From Bacteroidota bacterium (lineage in GTDB: Bacteria; Bacteroidota; Ignavibacteria; Kryptoniales; JAKASW01): 58,859 nucleotides of DNA. The DNA lies in the NCBI GenBank assembly GCA_021789975.1, contig JAJYIT010000027.1, positions 1 to 58,859 on the forward strand, read 5' to 3'. A program made the position numbers and the translations under genes. The notes below the pieces were generated by a model, which was not told where the DNA came from, ran no database searches, and was given only the letters and a program-made list of their open reading frames with translations. Positions 1 through 9,753 of the stretch are shown piece after piece (within the stretch, counting starts at the first letter, position 1; the number at the start of each line of letters is the position of its first letter).

Positions 1-63
1 CCGTGAGACCTCACAGCTCACTCGGCTACAGACCCCCAGCTCCAGAAGCTTTCTATCCGGTTC

Positions 64-96
64 AGTTTGCCAATGCCTGACCGGATCACTAACTTA
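64..96 (+). repeat. Direct repeat copy 1 at the left edge of the eCIS block
   Basis: AGTTTGCCAATGC, 12 variable bases, then CTAACTTA. It matches 27423-27455 at 26 of 33 positions with the same spacing. Its right part overlaps the 3' end of the beta-helix gene. Confidence 0.4.
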
Positions 97-3000
97 TCGT
101 TGGTACAACAAACGGGGGCAGGTCACTCGCAGCGGCCCTATTGTTCACCTGAGTCGTTGGCGTCCCGGTGTTGCTCGAAGGCGTCTGTCTGCGAAAAGAG
201 CGTCTCGAATCTAGGGTCAGGTATGCCTGCTCATTTCGCCAGAGCGTCCCCCTATCTTGAGAAACCCCGTTGGCGAGAACCAGGCCGACGCCGATACCCT
301 TGGAGAGAACTGCACTGTTGTTATGGATGACCGCCTCGCCGCTCAATTCAGTCAGGCGTATCGCACCAAACAGGTTTGACAAGATCGTCCCGGCTAAATC
401 TCCGTTAGCCATTTTCAATAGGGCGTGCAGCGTTTCTGTACCAACCACCAGACCGCTCGCTTCGAAATGCTGCAGGTAGTTGTCCGTCAGAGAGAGACCG
501 GCAACTTCTTGTAAATCGATAGCAAACACCAGGTTGGTCTTGTCGAGATTGCTGCTGCACCTGATACGGTTGTTGTGTATCCGGCACTTATTCGTGTTCC
601 GTACAACTATCCCACCTTTTTCATCAACGAAGCTTCCATCGGCATTCGAGCTTCCGCAATCCAATATCCGGTTCCCTTCAATGTCTGCTCCGAGCGTCAG
701 GCTATTTTCGTCGAACGAGATTCCGGCACCCGCCATATCCTGGATCTGATTGCCCCGAATCTTCACGTCAACGAGTCCAAGCCCGAACAGCATATTTGTA
801 ATCCCGTCGATTTCAATTCCGTTTCCGATTCCGCGAAGTACTTCGTTGTTGGCGATCAGAGTTTCAGTAGCTCCCACCATCGACGGAACTTCGATATCGG
901 GCCGGGTGATGTCGAGCAATTCTTCCAGGAAGGCAAGGAGCCAGACCGGACTCCCTTCGTCATCCCAGAACCTGATACCACCCTGAGACCAGGTAGCGGG
1001 TTCCGCATCGAGAGGTACCACAACATGATTTCCGACGACTCGACACCCTGCACCTTTAATCCAGATGCCAGAAGTATCGACGTAACCACCCAACTGCTCG
1101 GCGATGTTCCCCAAGGCTTCAATCATCCCCAAGACATCACCTTTATCTGCCGCGTTGGAAAGGTTCCGGGTCTCATTCTGTAACTCAACGTTCGTTGTCC
1201 TCTTTTTTATCTCATCGGCTGCCATCACCAGTTTAGCACGTGCTTCAGTTGTTCCGGCTTTCTTGTCCACTTCTTTGGCGTACATGCACATCCTGGAAAC
1301 CGATCGCTGCCGCATCCCTGCGGCCAGGTCCTTTGTCTCTTCATACTTTTGCAGGATCGAGAGAATGTCATATGCTTCCTTGTTCGAAAACTCCGTCTCT
1401 TCCATCGTGATGTGATTGTTCTCGATTGCCAGCTCGAAGATATTCGTCTCAATCGCAGTGTAGCGGCTCCGGATAGAATTGCCGGATATCCTGTAGTCCG
1501 CTTTGAGGACAGACTCAATAACCTTGTTCAGTCCTATCATCATTTCTTCCACAAACGTCAGCACTTTCATCAGCGCAGCCAGTTGTTCAGGGGACAATGT
1601 CTTAATAATCCTCTCCAATGAAATTGCGCTGAGAAGATTTCGCAGCGCAGATGGGAGCAAGGCATAGAGTAAATGCCAGCCGATTATTATGACATAGGGA
1701 TTGACGCTGTAAGGATGTGCTTTTATTTCTATTGCACGTCCGGATAATGTCTGTATCTTATTGTCATCTACGTGAAACCCGCCGAGAGGTACAAAGTTGG
1801 ACAGAAGAATGCCGTCGCGGGCTTCGATATCGTTGTTCGTGAGATCGAAAGAAATGATCGGCATCGGGACACTTCCGGAGCGTTTGACCATCGTGCCCAG
1901 CCGCCGAAGAATCTCAACTGCCGCGAGGAGCAGCGCGGGAAGGCCGCGGAAGCTTTCGAATGTGTCGAGCAACTCCTGAACTGCTCCAAGCGCGCCTGCC
2001 AATCCGAGATCGTCGCATTCCGCCTGGAGCAACATCCAAAACGCCATCAGCTTGTACTCTTCGAACCCGTCCTCTTTGTCCAGCGTTGAAACGCCGTACG
2101 CCAGGACGATTTCCGCAAGAAACGGATCTAACTGGCCGAGCCAGCCGTCCGGCCCTTCATTTGCGACAGCCAGTCGTGCGCGAATTTGATTCCGTGCGAT
2201 AGCGGATCGATATGTCCCGGACAATAGTATTCCTACCTGACGGCATTCGAGCTTGTTTCCGCGCCAATCTGCTCGATGCTGCCACAGCGTGACAATGCCG
2301 CGCTTCGAACTTATAACATTGTTTGCGGCCGCTCCACCAAGCCAGAAGGAAATATTAAGTCCATCGGCAGCAGCAATTGTACAACCCTCGATTATGCAGT
2401 CTTTCCACATCAGGGCCTTGACGCCGGCCCCCGCGGCCTGTATCACTGTATCTACCTGCACAATTTTCGTTTCCGTTGAGACCTTGCCACGGCTCTTCCC
2501 TGACGGTAGGGTCTCCGAAAACTTCTTTTCAGAATCCTGAACATATTCCATCCGACAGTTTTCAATCCTCCACCCGACACTCTTTAGAGACCAGACTCCG
2601 TAGTTCTTAAACTCAACCATCGAGTTCTTCATGCGAAGTCTGTGAACTCCGATTCCATAATTGAGCACATCAGTCGGCACCGCGGTCGACTCGACATTCC
2701 TCACACTTTCCAATCTCAGTCGATATTTCCTCGCCATCACATGATTTGTCAGAACACCGGCGTCCGGGAGCTCAGCACCCAAGAGAGAAATGATTCCGCA
2801 CTCGGCAATCAACTTGCAGTTGTCTATGGTAACACCTGTAGTATCTCCGACCTTCACGGCACAATTGACCGAGAGTTCTCCTTCTGCGGCAACCGATCTG
2901 TTGAGCACGGTGAGGTTCGCGAGTTTAATGCCCGGACGAACATCTGTTTCAGTGCAGCCGTTGACCGTAACAAGCGCCGGCAAGTCGTCACCGGTGATCA

Positions 3001-4561
3001 CCAAATTTTCTAATGTTATCCCTGCGCAGTCCTCGAGAATGAAGCCTCCGATCTTTCTTGCCTTCAATCCTCGAAAGCGCACCACTGTGGCAGAGTCGTC
3101 CCCGCTGATGGTGAGATCCTTTGCCGCTCTAATCGAAATCATTCCATCTACCACGTGGGTCCCCCGGCATAGTCGAATGCATCCTCCTCCCATCGCAACG
3201 ACGCGGTCTACTGCCTTTTGGATGTCTTCGCCGGGATGAACCGGTAAGCAGCATGTTCGTTTGAGTTCATTCAAAGAAGGGAAGATGCAGCGGAGATCGT
3301 AGGGTTCACTCCATACACCGTCGCTGAACTTTGCAAGCGCCAGCGCACAGTAGTGATGCTCCACGCCGAATCGCGGTTTGTATTCGATTGCTTCGCCGAC
3401 CTTATCCCAGATGATATCTCTTATCCTGGTACGGGCAGGTATCAGCCAGTAATCGCCAACATGGTACTTGCCGGATTTGAAACAGACTTCGACTCCGTCC
3501 TCCAACGGGATCCATTCATCGACACCGATATTGACCGTGCCGTCGACAAGACTAATTTCGCTCGTATCCTTTTGATCCCAGCGCCTGACTTTGGCATGGT
3601 TAGAGCTCAGATACGAAGAGACGTTGGTTTCAAGCACCACCAGTCCCTTCGACATGTCCGAACCGTCGGCCACCTGTGCAAGGACTCCGTTCTTCAGGTT
3701 CAGCTCGTCATGATCATCCGAGACTTCCACCCAGTCTCCGATGTGCAATGTCAGGACATTGTCTTTTCCGGTTTGTCTTAGAGTAATTGTGGATTTCCCG
3801 CCGCTGAACACCACCTGGTCGATTGGGAAGACAACGGAGCCGTTGTCGCGCGACCATTTGAATGTGACATGACCGGAAGCCAGGTTTCCGCCATCATGGA
3901 TCTCTACTCTGTACAAGCGGTTCTCCAGTCCACGGTAGCCGCCTCTTGCCCCGATTTCGCATAGTGTCTCCACCCCAGGCTGCTCGGTTCTTGCCGCCAT
4001 CGCACCTGTACTCATATGCTCTGTCAACCACCAGGGATTGTTACTACAGGGTGAAAAACGCTTGACCTCAAAGATCCTCTCTTTGATCTCCTTCGAGATC
4101 TCTCTCCATCTAACCTGCCACTCCGTCTTGACACGGGTCGTGGTATCCGGTCCGCCGAGCGCAACCTCGAACAATTCGTTATCCTCTACGGCTGTAACTT
4201 GTTGTTGCCAGGCGTCCAGATAAACCAGGTAAGTACCGCCTTCATCAGGATTCCGAACGAGAATATTCTTTTCTTGCTCGCACATCAAACCATCGACGTA
4301 CATTCGCGCAGGAGGTACGTCTCCACAGCTCAGGTCTAACCTGCTGCTGTCCGCTGAGCGGGCAATCTTGAATCCGTCTTCCAGAGCGTGCGGTATTCCG
4401 CAACGTCCGATTATATCTTTGTTCCCGCTCTGCCGGAGATGATCCTGGATTTGAACATACTCATTCCAGTCAGCATCAAGGCTGACACGCCCCTGCTGTT
4501 CCAGGACACCGCTGTAATGTTTTTCCGGATCATAAGTGAAGCGAGTGAAATCACCTTTCAT
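89..4561 (-). CDS. Right-handed beta-helix protein with DUF6519-like N terminus (putative eCIS fibre/receptor binder)
   Basis: This 1490-aa protein is the last gene of the eCIS operon. The start is placed at 4561 because GGAGGACAACC sits just before that ATG; an upstream in-frame start adds 11 unlikely residues. The N terminus (MKGDFTRFTYDPEKHYSGVL) resembles DUF6519 proteins found at the ends of phage-tail-like clusters. From about residue 440 on there are many short strand-turn repeats with N/D-rich turns (for example ENLVITGDD, IENCRMEYV, ISGNSIRSRY), typical of a right-handed parallel beta-helix, interrupted by helical stretches. Such folds are common in phage tailspikes, so binding to a target surface or glycan is inferred. 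It occupies the place where Afp/PVC systems carry a fibre gene, but shows no adenovirus-type fibre repeats that I can see. No enzymatic residues could be assigned. Confidence 0.8.
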   Translation of the reverse strand: MKGDFTRFTYDPEKHYSGVLEQQGRVSLDADWNEYVQIQDHLRQSGNKDIIGRCGIPHALEDGFKIARSADSSRLDLSCGDVPPARMYVDGLMCEQEKNILVRNPDEGGTYLVYLDAWQQQVTAVEDNELFEVALGGPDTTTRVKTEWQVRWREISKEIKERIFEVKRFSPCSNNPWWLTEHMSTGAMAARTEQPGVETLCEIGARGGYRGLENRLYRVEIHDGGNLASGHVTFKWSRDNGSVVFPIDQVVFSGGKSTITLRQTGKDNVLTLHIGDWVEVSDDHDELNLKNGVLAQVADGSDMSKGLVVLETNVSSYLSSNHAKVRRWDQKDTSEISLVDGTVNIGVDEWIPLEDGVEVCFKSGKYHVGDYWLIPARTRIRDIIWDKVGEAIEYKPRFGVEHHYCALALAKFSDGVWSEPYDLRCIFPSLNELKRTCCLPVHPGEDIQKAVDRVVAMGGGCIRLCRGTHVVDGMISIRAAKDLTISGDDSATVVRFRGLKARKIGGFILEDCAGITLENLVITGDDLPALVTVNGCTETDVRPGIKLANLTVLNRSVAAEGELSVNCAVKVGDTTGVTIDNCKLIAECGIISLLGAELPDAGVLTNHVMARKYRLRLESVRNVESTAVPTDVLNYGIGVHRLRMKNSMVEFKNYGVWSLKSVGWRIENCRMEYVQDSEKKFSETLPSGKSRGKVSTETKIVQVDTVIQAAGAGVKALMWKDCIIEGCTIAAADGLNISFWLGGAAANNVISSKRGIVTLWQHRADWRGNKLECRQVGILLSGTYRSAIARNQIRARLAVANEGPDGWLGQLDPFLAEIVLAYGVSTLDKEDGFEEYKLMAFWMLLQAECDDLGLAGALGAVQELLDTFESFRGLPALLLAAVEILRRLGTMVKRSGSVPMPIISFDLTNNDIEARDGILLSNFVPLGGFHVDDNKIQTLSGRAIEIKAHPYSVNPYVIIIGWHLLYALLPSALRNLLSAISLERIIKTLSPEQLAALMKVLTFVEEMMIGLNKVIESVLKADYRISGNSIRSRYTAIETNIFELAIENNHITMEETEFSNKEAYDILSILQKYEETKDLAAGMRQRSVSRMCMYAKEVDKKAGTTEARAKLVMAADEIKKRTTNVELQNETRNLSNAADKGDVLGMIEALGNIAEQLGGYVDTSGIWIKGAGCRVVGNHVVVPLDAEPATWSQGGIRFWDDEGSPVWLLAFLEELLDITRPDIEVPSMVGATETLIANNEVLRGIGNGIEIDGITNMLFGLGLVDVKIRGNQIQDMAGAGISFDENSLTLGADIEGNRILDCGSSNADGSFVDEKGGIVVRNTNKCRIHNNRIRCSSNLDKTNLVFAIDLQEVAGLSLTDNYLQHFEASGLVVGTETLHALLKMANGDLAGTILSNLFGAIRLTELSGEAVIHNNSAVLSKGIGVGLVLANGVSQDRGTLWRNEQAYLTLDSRRSFRRQTPSSNTGTPTTQVNNRAAASDLPPFVVPTIS

Positions 4562-4645
4562 GGTTGTCCTCCACGATTTGCATTTGCCTTCCAAGTGTTG
4601 ACAAGTTCAGCCTTTATCCTTTTTCCTGCCATACTCTCCGGCGCG

Positions 4646-6802
4646 CTACGTAACATAGATGAAACCCGACTCGAGTCCGAACCGCAAGTACTCTTCGAGT
4701 CTTGCCCTGAGATTGTCTTCGCGCTGCGGCTGCTTCAGTGAACAGAAAGCGCCCATCTCCGCTCCATCTTCTGCGCCCGTCTTGATCTCATTTGCTGTTC
4801 CGAATCCGATCTGAGCGTAGCCGGGTTGGCCGTATTTAGTCGAGGTGAATTGCGGTTTCAACCTTGCCCGGGTTGCGGCAATCTCATCGGCTCTGAGATC
4901 TCTCATAAGAGTTTCACGCTGGTCAGCTATCGCCAGATCGGGCTGGCAACGATATCGCCGCGGCGTCACTGAACCCGACGGGACATAGCAGAAACGTACG
5001 CAACCTTTTTGTTGGCGCGTTACCGAGACACGCCCGGTGAAGAGTGTTTCCGATGCCATAATCATTTCTTTTGCCGACACCGGACCAAAGATGGTACATC
5101 GGATCAAACGCAATGGGGGTCCATCTTCTGTGCCTGAATCATTTCCTGCAATGGCATACTCTGTTGCGCCGTCAGGGAACGAGGGGGATTGAACGATACT
5201 GTCCTCGATGTTAAGACAACGACTGTTCTGCGGCATTCTGATCGGACCGACTATACTCTTCAAGATCGAGACTTTTAGTTCATCCGACGGAGAGTGGGTC
5301 ACAAGGCTGTCGCGATCCGGGTACGCCGGCTCGCCTGAGAATTTCAACATTCTTCCCGGCACAAGAGTACAGTTCTGAAGTGTAAGGTAGAGTCCGCCGG
5401 TCAACTCGATTGCTCCTTCTATAAGAAGGCCGTCGAGCATCAGTGTCGCGGTGCCATCATTCACACTTACACTTGAAACTCCGACCAGACGAACAACAGG
5501 CCAGACTCCGTTATCTGCCCGGAGTACCAGCCGCCCGTTCTTTGGAAGTGCGAGATCGAGATTACCACCATAGATCCCGTTGTCGTGGATCGTAATGACG
5601 CAATCGGGTTTGCCCGCATCTACCCAGAGATCAACCGCCTTTTGAATCGTGTCGACCGGAGAATTCTTGGCAACATTTATAGACACGCCTTCGGTCTCGG
5701 CCTCAACCATGTCACGACGTCGCTCGTAAGGCCCGCCGCCGATATCTGCGCTGAATCCGTAAGTGTATGTTACGCTGAACTTAGTCAAGTCGTTCGGAGT
5801 CGAAGGTTCATCGCCTTCCGCAAAAGCCAATAGGCCTTTCCTGACATCGACAGCGACTTCAGCGGAAGCAGGTCTCTCAAAGTGGGAGAGATCCCTGCCG
5901 TGAACAGTCTCGGGTGAAACCGGGCTGCCGTTCTTGATGATGTTCAAACTTCGGTCAGCCCCGTAGAAACTACTGTTCCCTGTTGCCACCGGAGGATTAC
6001 TCCGGTATGCGTCCAGGTCTCTCTCGAAAGCGAGAGGGCGAATCGGGCCGGAGACTTGTGTCTCATCGGTGAATCCGGTTTCGTCGGCCTCCCTAGTTGG
6101 GGTCGTGAACAGCGGGGCTGCGTTGCCAAGGCGGCTGAACGTGTAGAAGCCCGGATGCCCTGCAACGGGACGTGGTGGTACACTTGACAGCAGGTACGGA
6201 TTCAACTTCCAAAGGAAGAAGCCGACTTTGCGGATATTGTACCATCCTTCGGCGTCGCTGATCGGACGCACATCGATGGTATGAGAGGTAATGTCGAACG
6301 GCCCATCGAGACGATCGATAACGTCCCGGCTGCGGAGATTGACAGTACCGACACGGTCGACAGATTGTGGCGATGCCTGATCAGGATTCTCCGCCGTCTG
6401 AAAACGGAGATGATTCAAATTCTGTGTCCATCCCGTTAGCTGGAAGAACTCGACAACATGCGCCCCCCATCCGGTAACATCGCGAGCCATCTCTTCGAGC
6501 ATCGCGGCGGTACCCTTGCGTCGGCGGTAATATATAGTCTTTGCGACATCGGCACGGCGAAGCTGCTTGATCTCGTGCAGTGGTTTATTCCCAACCAAGT
6601 CGCCTATGTACGGGATCACCCAGTCCGCGCAAGTCTCTATGAACCAATCATCATACAAGCCGTCGATATCGCCGCGCATCGCGTCGACCTGCTTTTCAAT
6701 TATACCAAGCAGGGACCGTAAAGGCTCGCCTTTCTCGGCGTCGCGAATTCTGTAGATCGCAGGAAGGAGATTGTACAGCCGGTCGCCTTTGGAATCGCTC
6801 AT
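4646..6802 (-). CDS. gpI-like phage tail/baseplate protein of the eCIS
   Basis: This 718-aa protein starts at 6802 (MSDSKGDRLYNLLPAIYR); its ATG overlaps the stop of the upstream baseplate gene as ATGA, and a longer in-frame start would run into that gene. The first ~200 residues match the phage tail protein I style (LLPAIYRIRD, then IYYRRRKGTAAMLEEMARDVTGW), the part that joins a baseplate wedge to fibres. The middle (about residues 380-560) has beta-helix-like text (VDTIQKAVDLWVDAG, LVLRADNGVW, LTLQNCTLV), like its downstream neighbour. It probably connects the baseplate to the large beta-helix protein encoded next, 84 bp downstream. Assignment to gpI rests on family resemblance and gene position. 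Confidence 0.8.
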   Translation of the reverse strand: MSDSKGDRLYNLLPAIYRIRDAEKGEPLRSLLGIIEKQVDAMRGDIDGLYDDWFIETCADWVIPYIGDLVGNKPLHEIKQLRRADVAKTIYYRRRKGTAAMLEEMARDVTGWGAHVVEFFQLTGWTQNLNHLRFQTAENPDQASPQSVDRVGTVNLRSRDVIDRLDGPFDITSHTIDVRPISDAEGWYNIRKVGFFLWKLNPYLLSSVPPRPVAGHPGFYTFSRLGNAAPLFTTPTREADETGFTDETQVSGPIRPLAFERDLDAYRSNPPVATGNSSFYGADRSLNIIKNGSPVSPETVHGRDLSHFERPASAEVAVDVRKGLLAFAEGDEPSTPNDLTKFSVTYTYGFSADIGGGPYERRRDMVEAETEGVSINVAKNSPVDTIQKAVDLWVDAGKPDCVITIHDNGIYGGNLDLALPKNGRLVLRADNGVWPVVRLVGVSSVSVNDGTATLMLDGLLIEGAIELTGGLYLTLQNCTLVPGRMLKFSGEPAYPDRDSLVTHSPSDELKVSILKSIVGPIRMPQNSRCLNIEDSIVQSPSFPDGATEYAIAGNDSGTEDGPPLRLIRCTIFGPVSAKEMIMASETLFTGRVSVTRQQKGCVRFCYVPSGSVTPRRYRCQPDLAIADQRETLMRDLRADEIAATRARLKPQFTSTKYGQPGYAQIGFGTANEIKTGAEDGAEMGAFCSLKQPQREDNLRARLEEYLRFGLESGFIYVT

Positions 6803-9753
6803 GACTTTTTCTCCTCCAGCTTGATCCCGGCCGGATTGATCAATAAGAGTTGTGCCTTCTGGAAGTCTTCTCCGTCTGGCCATTCTGCGTTTGAGCAAGG
6901 AAGCACCGAAGCCGGCTCTACCTGGTCGGGACCCAGTTCGGTGTCCGTTTCATATGCGGGATCGGTCAGGTAAAGCTTGTCCAGATCGACGGCGATTACT
7001 CCCGACACTCGTTGCAACACACCTATGATCTCCGCGGCAGATACCGGCTGGCCGAAAGTCCTCTTCGTAAATGAGAAGGCATCCTCAAGTGCCGATTTGC
7101 CGTCTGCAAGTAATTCTGCGGGAGTGTACTTCTCATCGATCATCAATTTGGCCTCGACTTGAAATAGCCTCTTCTCGAATGTGTCTATGCGAACAATTGC
7201 GAGACGGTCACGATATTTTTCGACGGAAGAGAGGAAATTCGAGTAAGTTGTACTGCTTGACTCGATAGGATTTCCATAGGAGTCGGCGATGGTAACGTGT
7301 ACGAGCTCGGTCTTCCCGTTCCAAAGAATCACAGCCCGGGCTTTGCCGATGCCCGAGTAAGTGCGGGCAAAATCTTCGTAGTCTCGCAGCGACACGATGC
7401 GCTCCATGGTTAGTATCCTGCTCGGTGCATTGGTTCGCGCGTTGTCCATCGTCTCAGGGTCCTGGGAGCCCGAAGATGGAAGAGGGTTAGTTGCACTGCG
7501 GATCCCAAGCGGCCGCGTCTTCAGCAGCTTAATGCTGTCGGCAATCACTTCACCGTCGGCACCGATTCCGGAACGATACGTTGCCTTTATGTTTTCCTGG
7601 CCGGTGGGCAAGCGGGTTCCCTCTTTGCCGTCGCCGAAAATGACATTCACATCACCGTCGTTGTCAAGTCGCACTATATAGCTTGGACTATTTGGACCAA
7701 TCTTGTAAAGAGACAGCGCTTGTTCCCATTCTATGCCATCGACCTTCACTTGAAGCGTGCTTTCAGCGCCACTCGGGTCATCGGAAGAAACGTACGTCAT
7801 CGGCGGCTTTTTCAGCACGAAGCACTGATTGGTCTTTGTGCCATCGCCGCTTCCGAGTACTTCATTGACCGTCTCGCCGTGTGTTGCCTCAACCACGTTT
7901 GCATTTATCGTGACAGTGTCCCGTAAGTATCTGTACCGCAATGCTTCTTTGAAATAGATTATGGTGTAGCCGTGGCTGTGGATTATGTCTTTGATGTTTG
8001 CGACTTCGTGACACGTTACTCCACCAGCATCCACTCGCTCGCCGTTCACGATGACCGGTTGACCGATTTGCATACCCGGAACCAGCGTGTCCAGCATTAT
8101 TCTTGAAACGCCGTTCTTTGCGGATTCGCCGGACGAGTCGGTGCCCTCTTCTTCCAGAACGCCATCGATGGACAAATCGTCCGGTTCCAATATTTCACTT
8201 TTGACATGCGCGGTTGTGTTGCGGACCTTCAGCTCCCCGGACTTAGCAGCGTCAACCACGTCCTTGCCGTCGATATCCAGAAGCTTCAGACCCATAGCTT
8301 TTCCGGTTAGAGAAAATCCGGTCAGAGACTGATCTGCCGTGTCCCCGATCAAATACTTTTCGTATCGCTCGGTAATCGAAGGGCATTCAAAAATCACCCA
8401 GCTATCTTTCCCGACATCTTCGACTTTTCTTTCAAGATACACGTCCGCCCCGGCACCAATGCCGGAATAGTAATAGCCATCCGGATAATTTCTCCAAATC
8501 TGCCAGCCGTCATCCCACGATTCTTCATAGACAGGCTCTCCGTCCAGCTTCGTATAAGTACCGTCTTCTTTCGTGTAGTACTCCGCTTCACGCTGACTTA
8601 CAGGCAGCGATTTCCACTGCGGTGCATTGTTTCCAAAAAATCCGACATGCTCCCGGAACACAAACACGCCCTGACCTGTGGAGAAATCGCCGTTCGCTGA
8701 TTGGACAGATTCTATATGCCGGAGCAGATCCGACTCATCCCATTTGTTGACGCTGATCAAACCTTGAAGAGTCTCCTCCCTGACGTCTGTCTTGAGAATT
8801 TGATCTGCGATTGTTTCAGCATCGAACGTGAGAGAGCTCGCAAAGGTTGCCACCGGCTCGGAATTTCCTATCTTGAAAGCAGGCAAGGATTCACCTTCGC
8901 CTCCAAAAAATACAGTTGTCCGATTCGACTCCTTGTCCACGCTGACTGATGTTACGACTTCAGTCACCACCGATTTGTTCGTTTTATTAACGCCGACGAA
9001 CAGAAGGAGGTCGCCGGCCTTAAGATTGTTGGATGTGCCCTTCAAGTATAGTTGATTCACCTCAACCGCAATTACTTTATAGTTGTCTTCCTGCGATCCA
9101 TCAATATTTACGAGATCAAAGTCTTTCAATTTCTCCGTCGAATCGCCTGCATCCTCCCCCGGTCCTGATAGGAAGTGTAGCTTGCCGCCACGAATCCCCA
9201 GAGTCTGACGACGGGAGAGCCGAGGTTTGAGTTCGTTCCACTCGACACGCGCTTCGAAATCTTCGGAAGTCTCGAATGTCTGCGGCAATTTCCCCTGGGA
9301 CGGCAGATTTTGAATCTGTGTTCCCTGAGGCACCTTGACCTTTGCATACTTCGGATCGGTATCATCGACTTTGAAAGTAAGGTATGTACTCGCGGCAACG
9401 CCCGGGTTCAGTTCATAGCCGATTGTGCGTGCCATCTCAAGTATCGAACGCCTTTCAGTGGCGGTGCGCAGGAAACCCTCGTTCGCGATCCGCTCCTGGT
9501 AAAAGCTTAAAACGTCGCCGACCGTCGACCATGCATCGAGAAGAGCGATGCCAAAATCATCAACGCTCCGAGTCGTGAGCTGGCTGCGGAGCAGGTCATC
9601 GGCATGCAGGATGTCCAGCATTCGCTGAAAGAACTCACCATGAGTTCCGAGCCTGTAGGAAATTGCAGGTAGACCCGGCCGGTTATACCGTTCGACTTCT
9701 ACGGTCTTCTCGCATCCGGCGCAGTTCGTCACCGGATCGCATGGTGTGCTCAT
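6799..9753 (-). CDS. Putative baseplate assembly protein, J-like (Afp12/PVC12 type)
   Basis: A 984-aa baseplate wedge component. The region around residues 35-115 (DILHADDLL, LLDAWSTVGDVLSFYQERIANEGFLRTA) is typical of the large 'putative baseplate assembly protein' of eCIS and related tails: the particle is built on a gp6/gp7-like wedge, and these sequences carry the conserved YQERIANE block. A J-like segment follows near residues 690-800 (NVIFGDGKEGTRLPTGQENIKATYRSG), then RIVSLRDYEDFARTYSGIGKARA. Its start overlaps the stop of the preceding J-like gene as ATGA, and its stop overlaps the next gene the same way, indicating translational coupling in the baseplate block. Confidence 0.88.
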   Translation of the reverse strand: MSTPCDPVTNCAGCEKTVEVERYNRPGLPAISYRLGTHGEFFQRMLDILHADDLLRSQLTTRSVDDFGIALLDAWSTVGDVLSFYQERIANEGFLRTATERRSILEMARTIGYELNPGVAASTYLTFKVDDTDPKYAKVKVPQGTQIQNLPSQGKLPQTFETSEDFEARVEWNELKPRLSRRQTLGIRGGKLHFLSGPGEDAGDSTEKLKDFDLVNIDGSQEDNYKVIAVEVNQLYLKGTSNNLKAGDLLLFVGVNKTNKSVVTEVVTSVSVDKESNRTTVFFGGEGESLPAFKIGNSEPVATFASSLTFDAETIADQILKTDVREETLQGLISVNKWDESDLLRHIESVQSANGDFSTGQGVFVFREHVGFFGNNAPQWKSLPVSQREAEYYTKEDGTYTKLDGEPVYEESWDDGWQIWRNYPDGYYYSGIGAGADVYLERKVEDVGKDSWVIFECPSITERYEKYLIGDTADQSLTGFSLTGKAMGLKLLDIDGKDVVDAAKSGELKVRNTTAHVKSEILEPDDLSIDGVLEEEGTDSSGESAKNGVSRIMLDTLVPGMQIGQPVIVNGERVDAGGVTCHEVANIKDIIHSHGYTIIYFKEALRYRYLRDTVTINANVVEATHGETVNEVLGSGDGTKTNQCFVLKKPPMTYVSSDDPSGAESTLQVKVDGIEWEQALSLYKIGPNSPSYIVRLDNDGDVNVIFGDGKEGTRLPTGQENIKATYRSGIGADGEVIADSIKLLKTRPLGIRSATNPLPSSGSQDPETMDNARTNAPSRILTMERIVSLRDYEDFARTYSGIGKARAVILWNGKTELVHVTIADSYGNPIESSSTTYSNFLSSVEKYRDRLAIVRIDTFEKRLFQVEAKLMIDEKYTPAELLADGKSALEDAFSFTKRTFGQPVSAAEIIGVLQRVSGVIAVDLDKLYLTDPAYETDTELGPDQVEPASVLPCSNAEWPDGEDFQKAQLLLINPAGIKLEEKKS

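Noticed and set aside
575-1183. 202-codon plus-strand frame inside the beta-helix gene
   Set aside because: It is antisense to a clearly coding region with repeating beta-helix pattern and lacks a ribosome site or domain.
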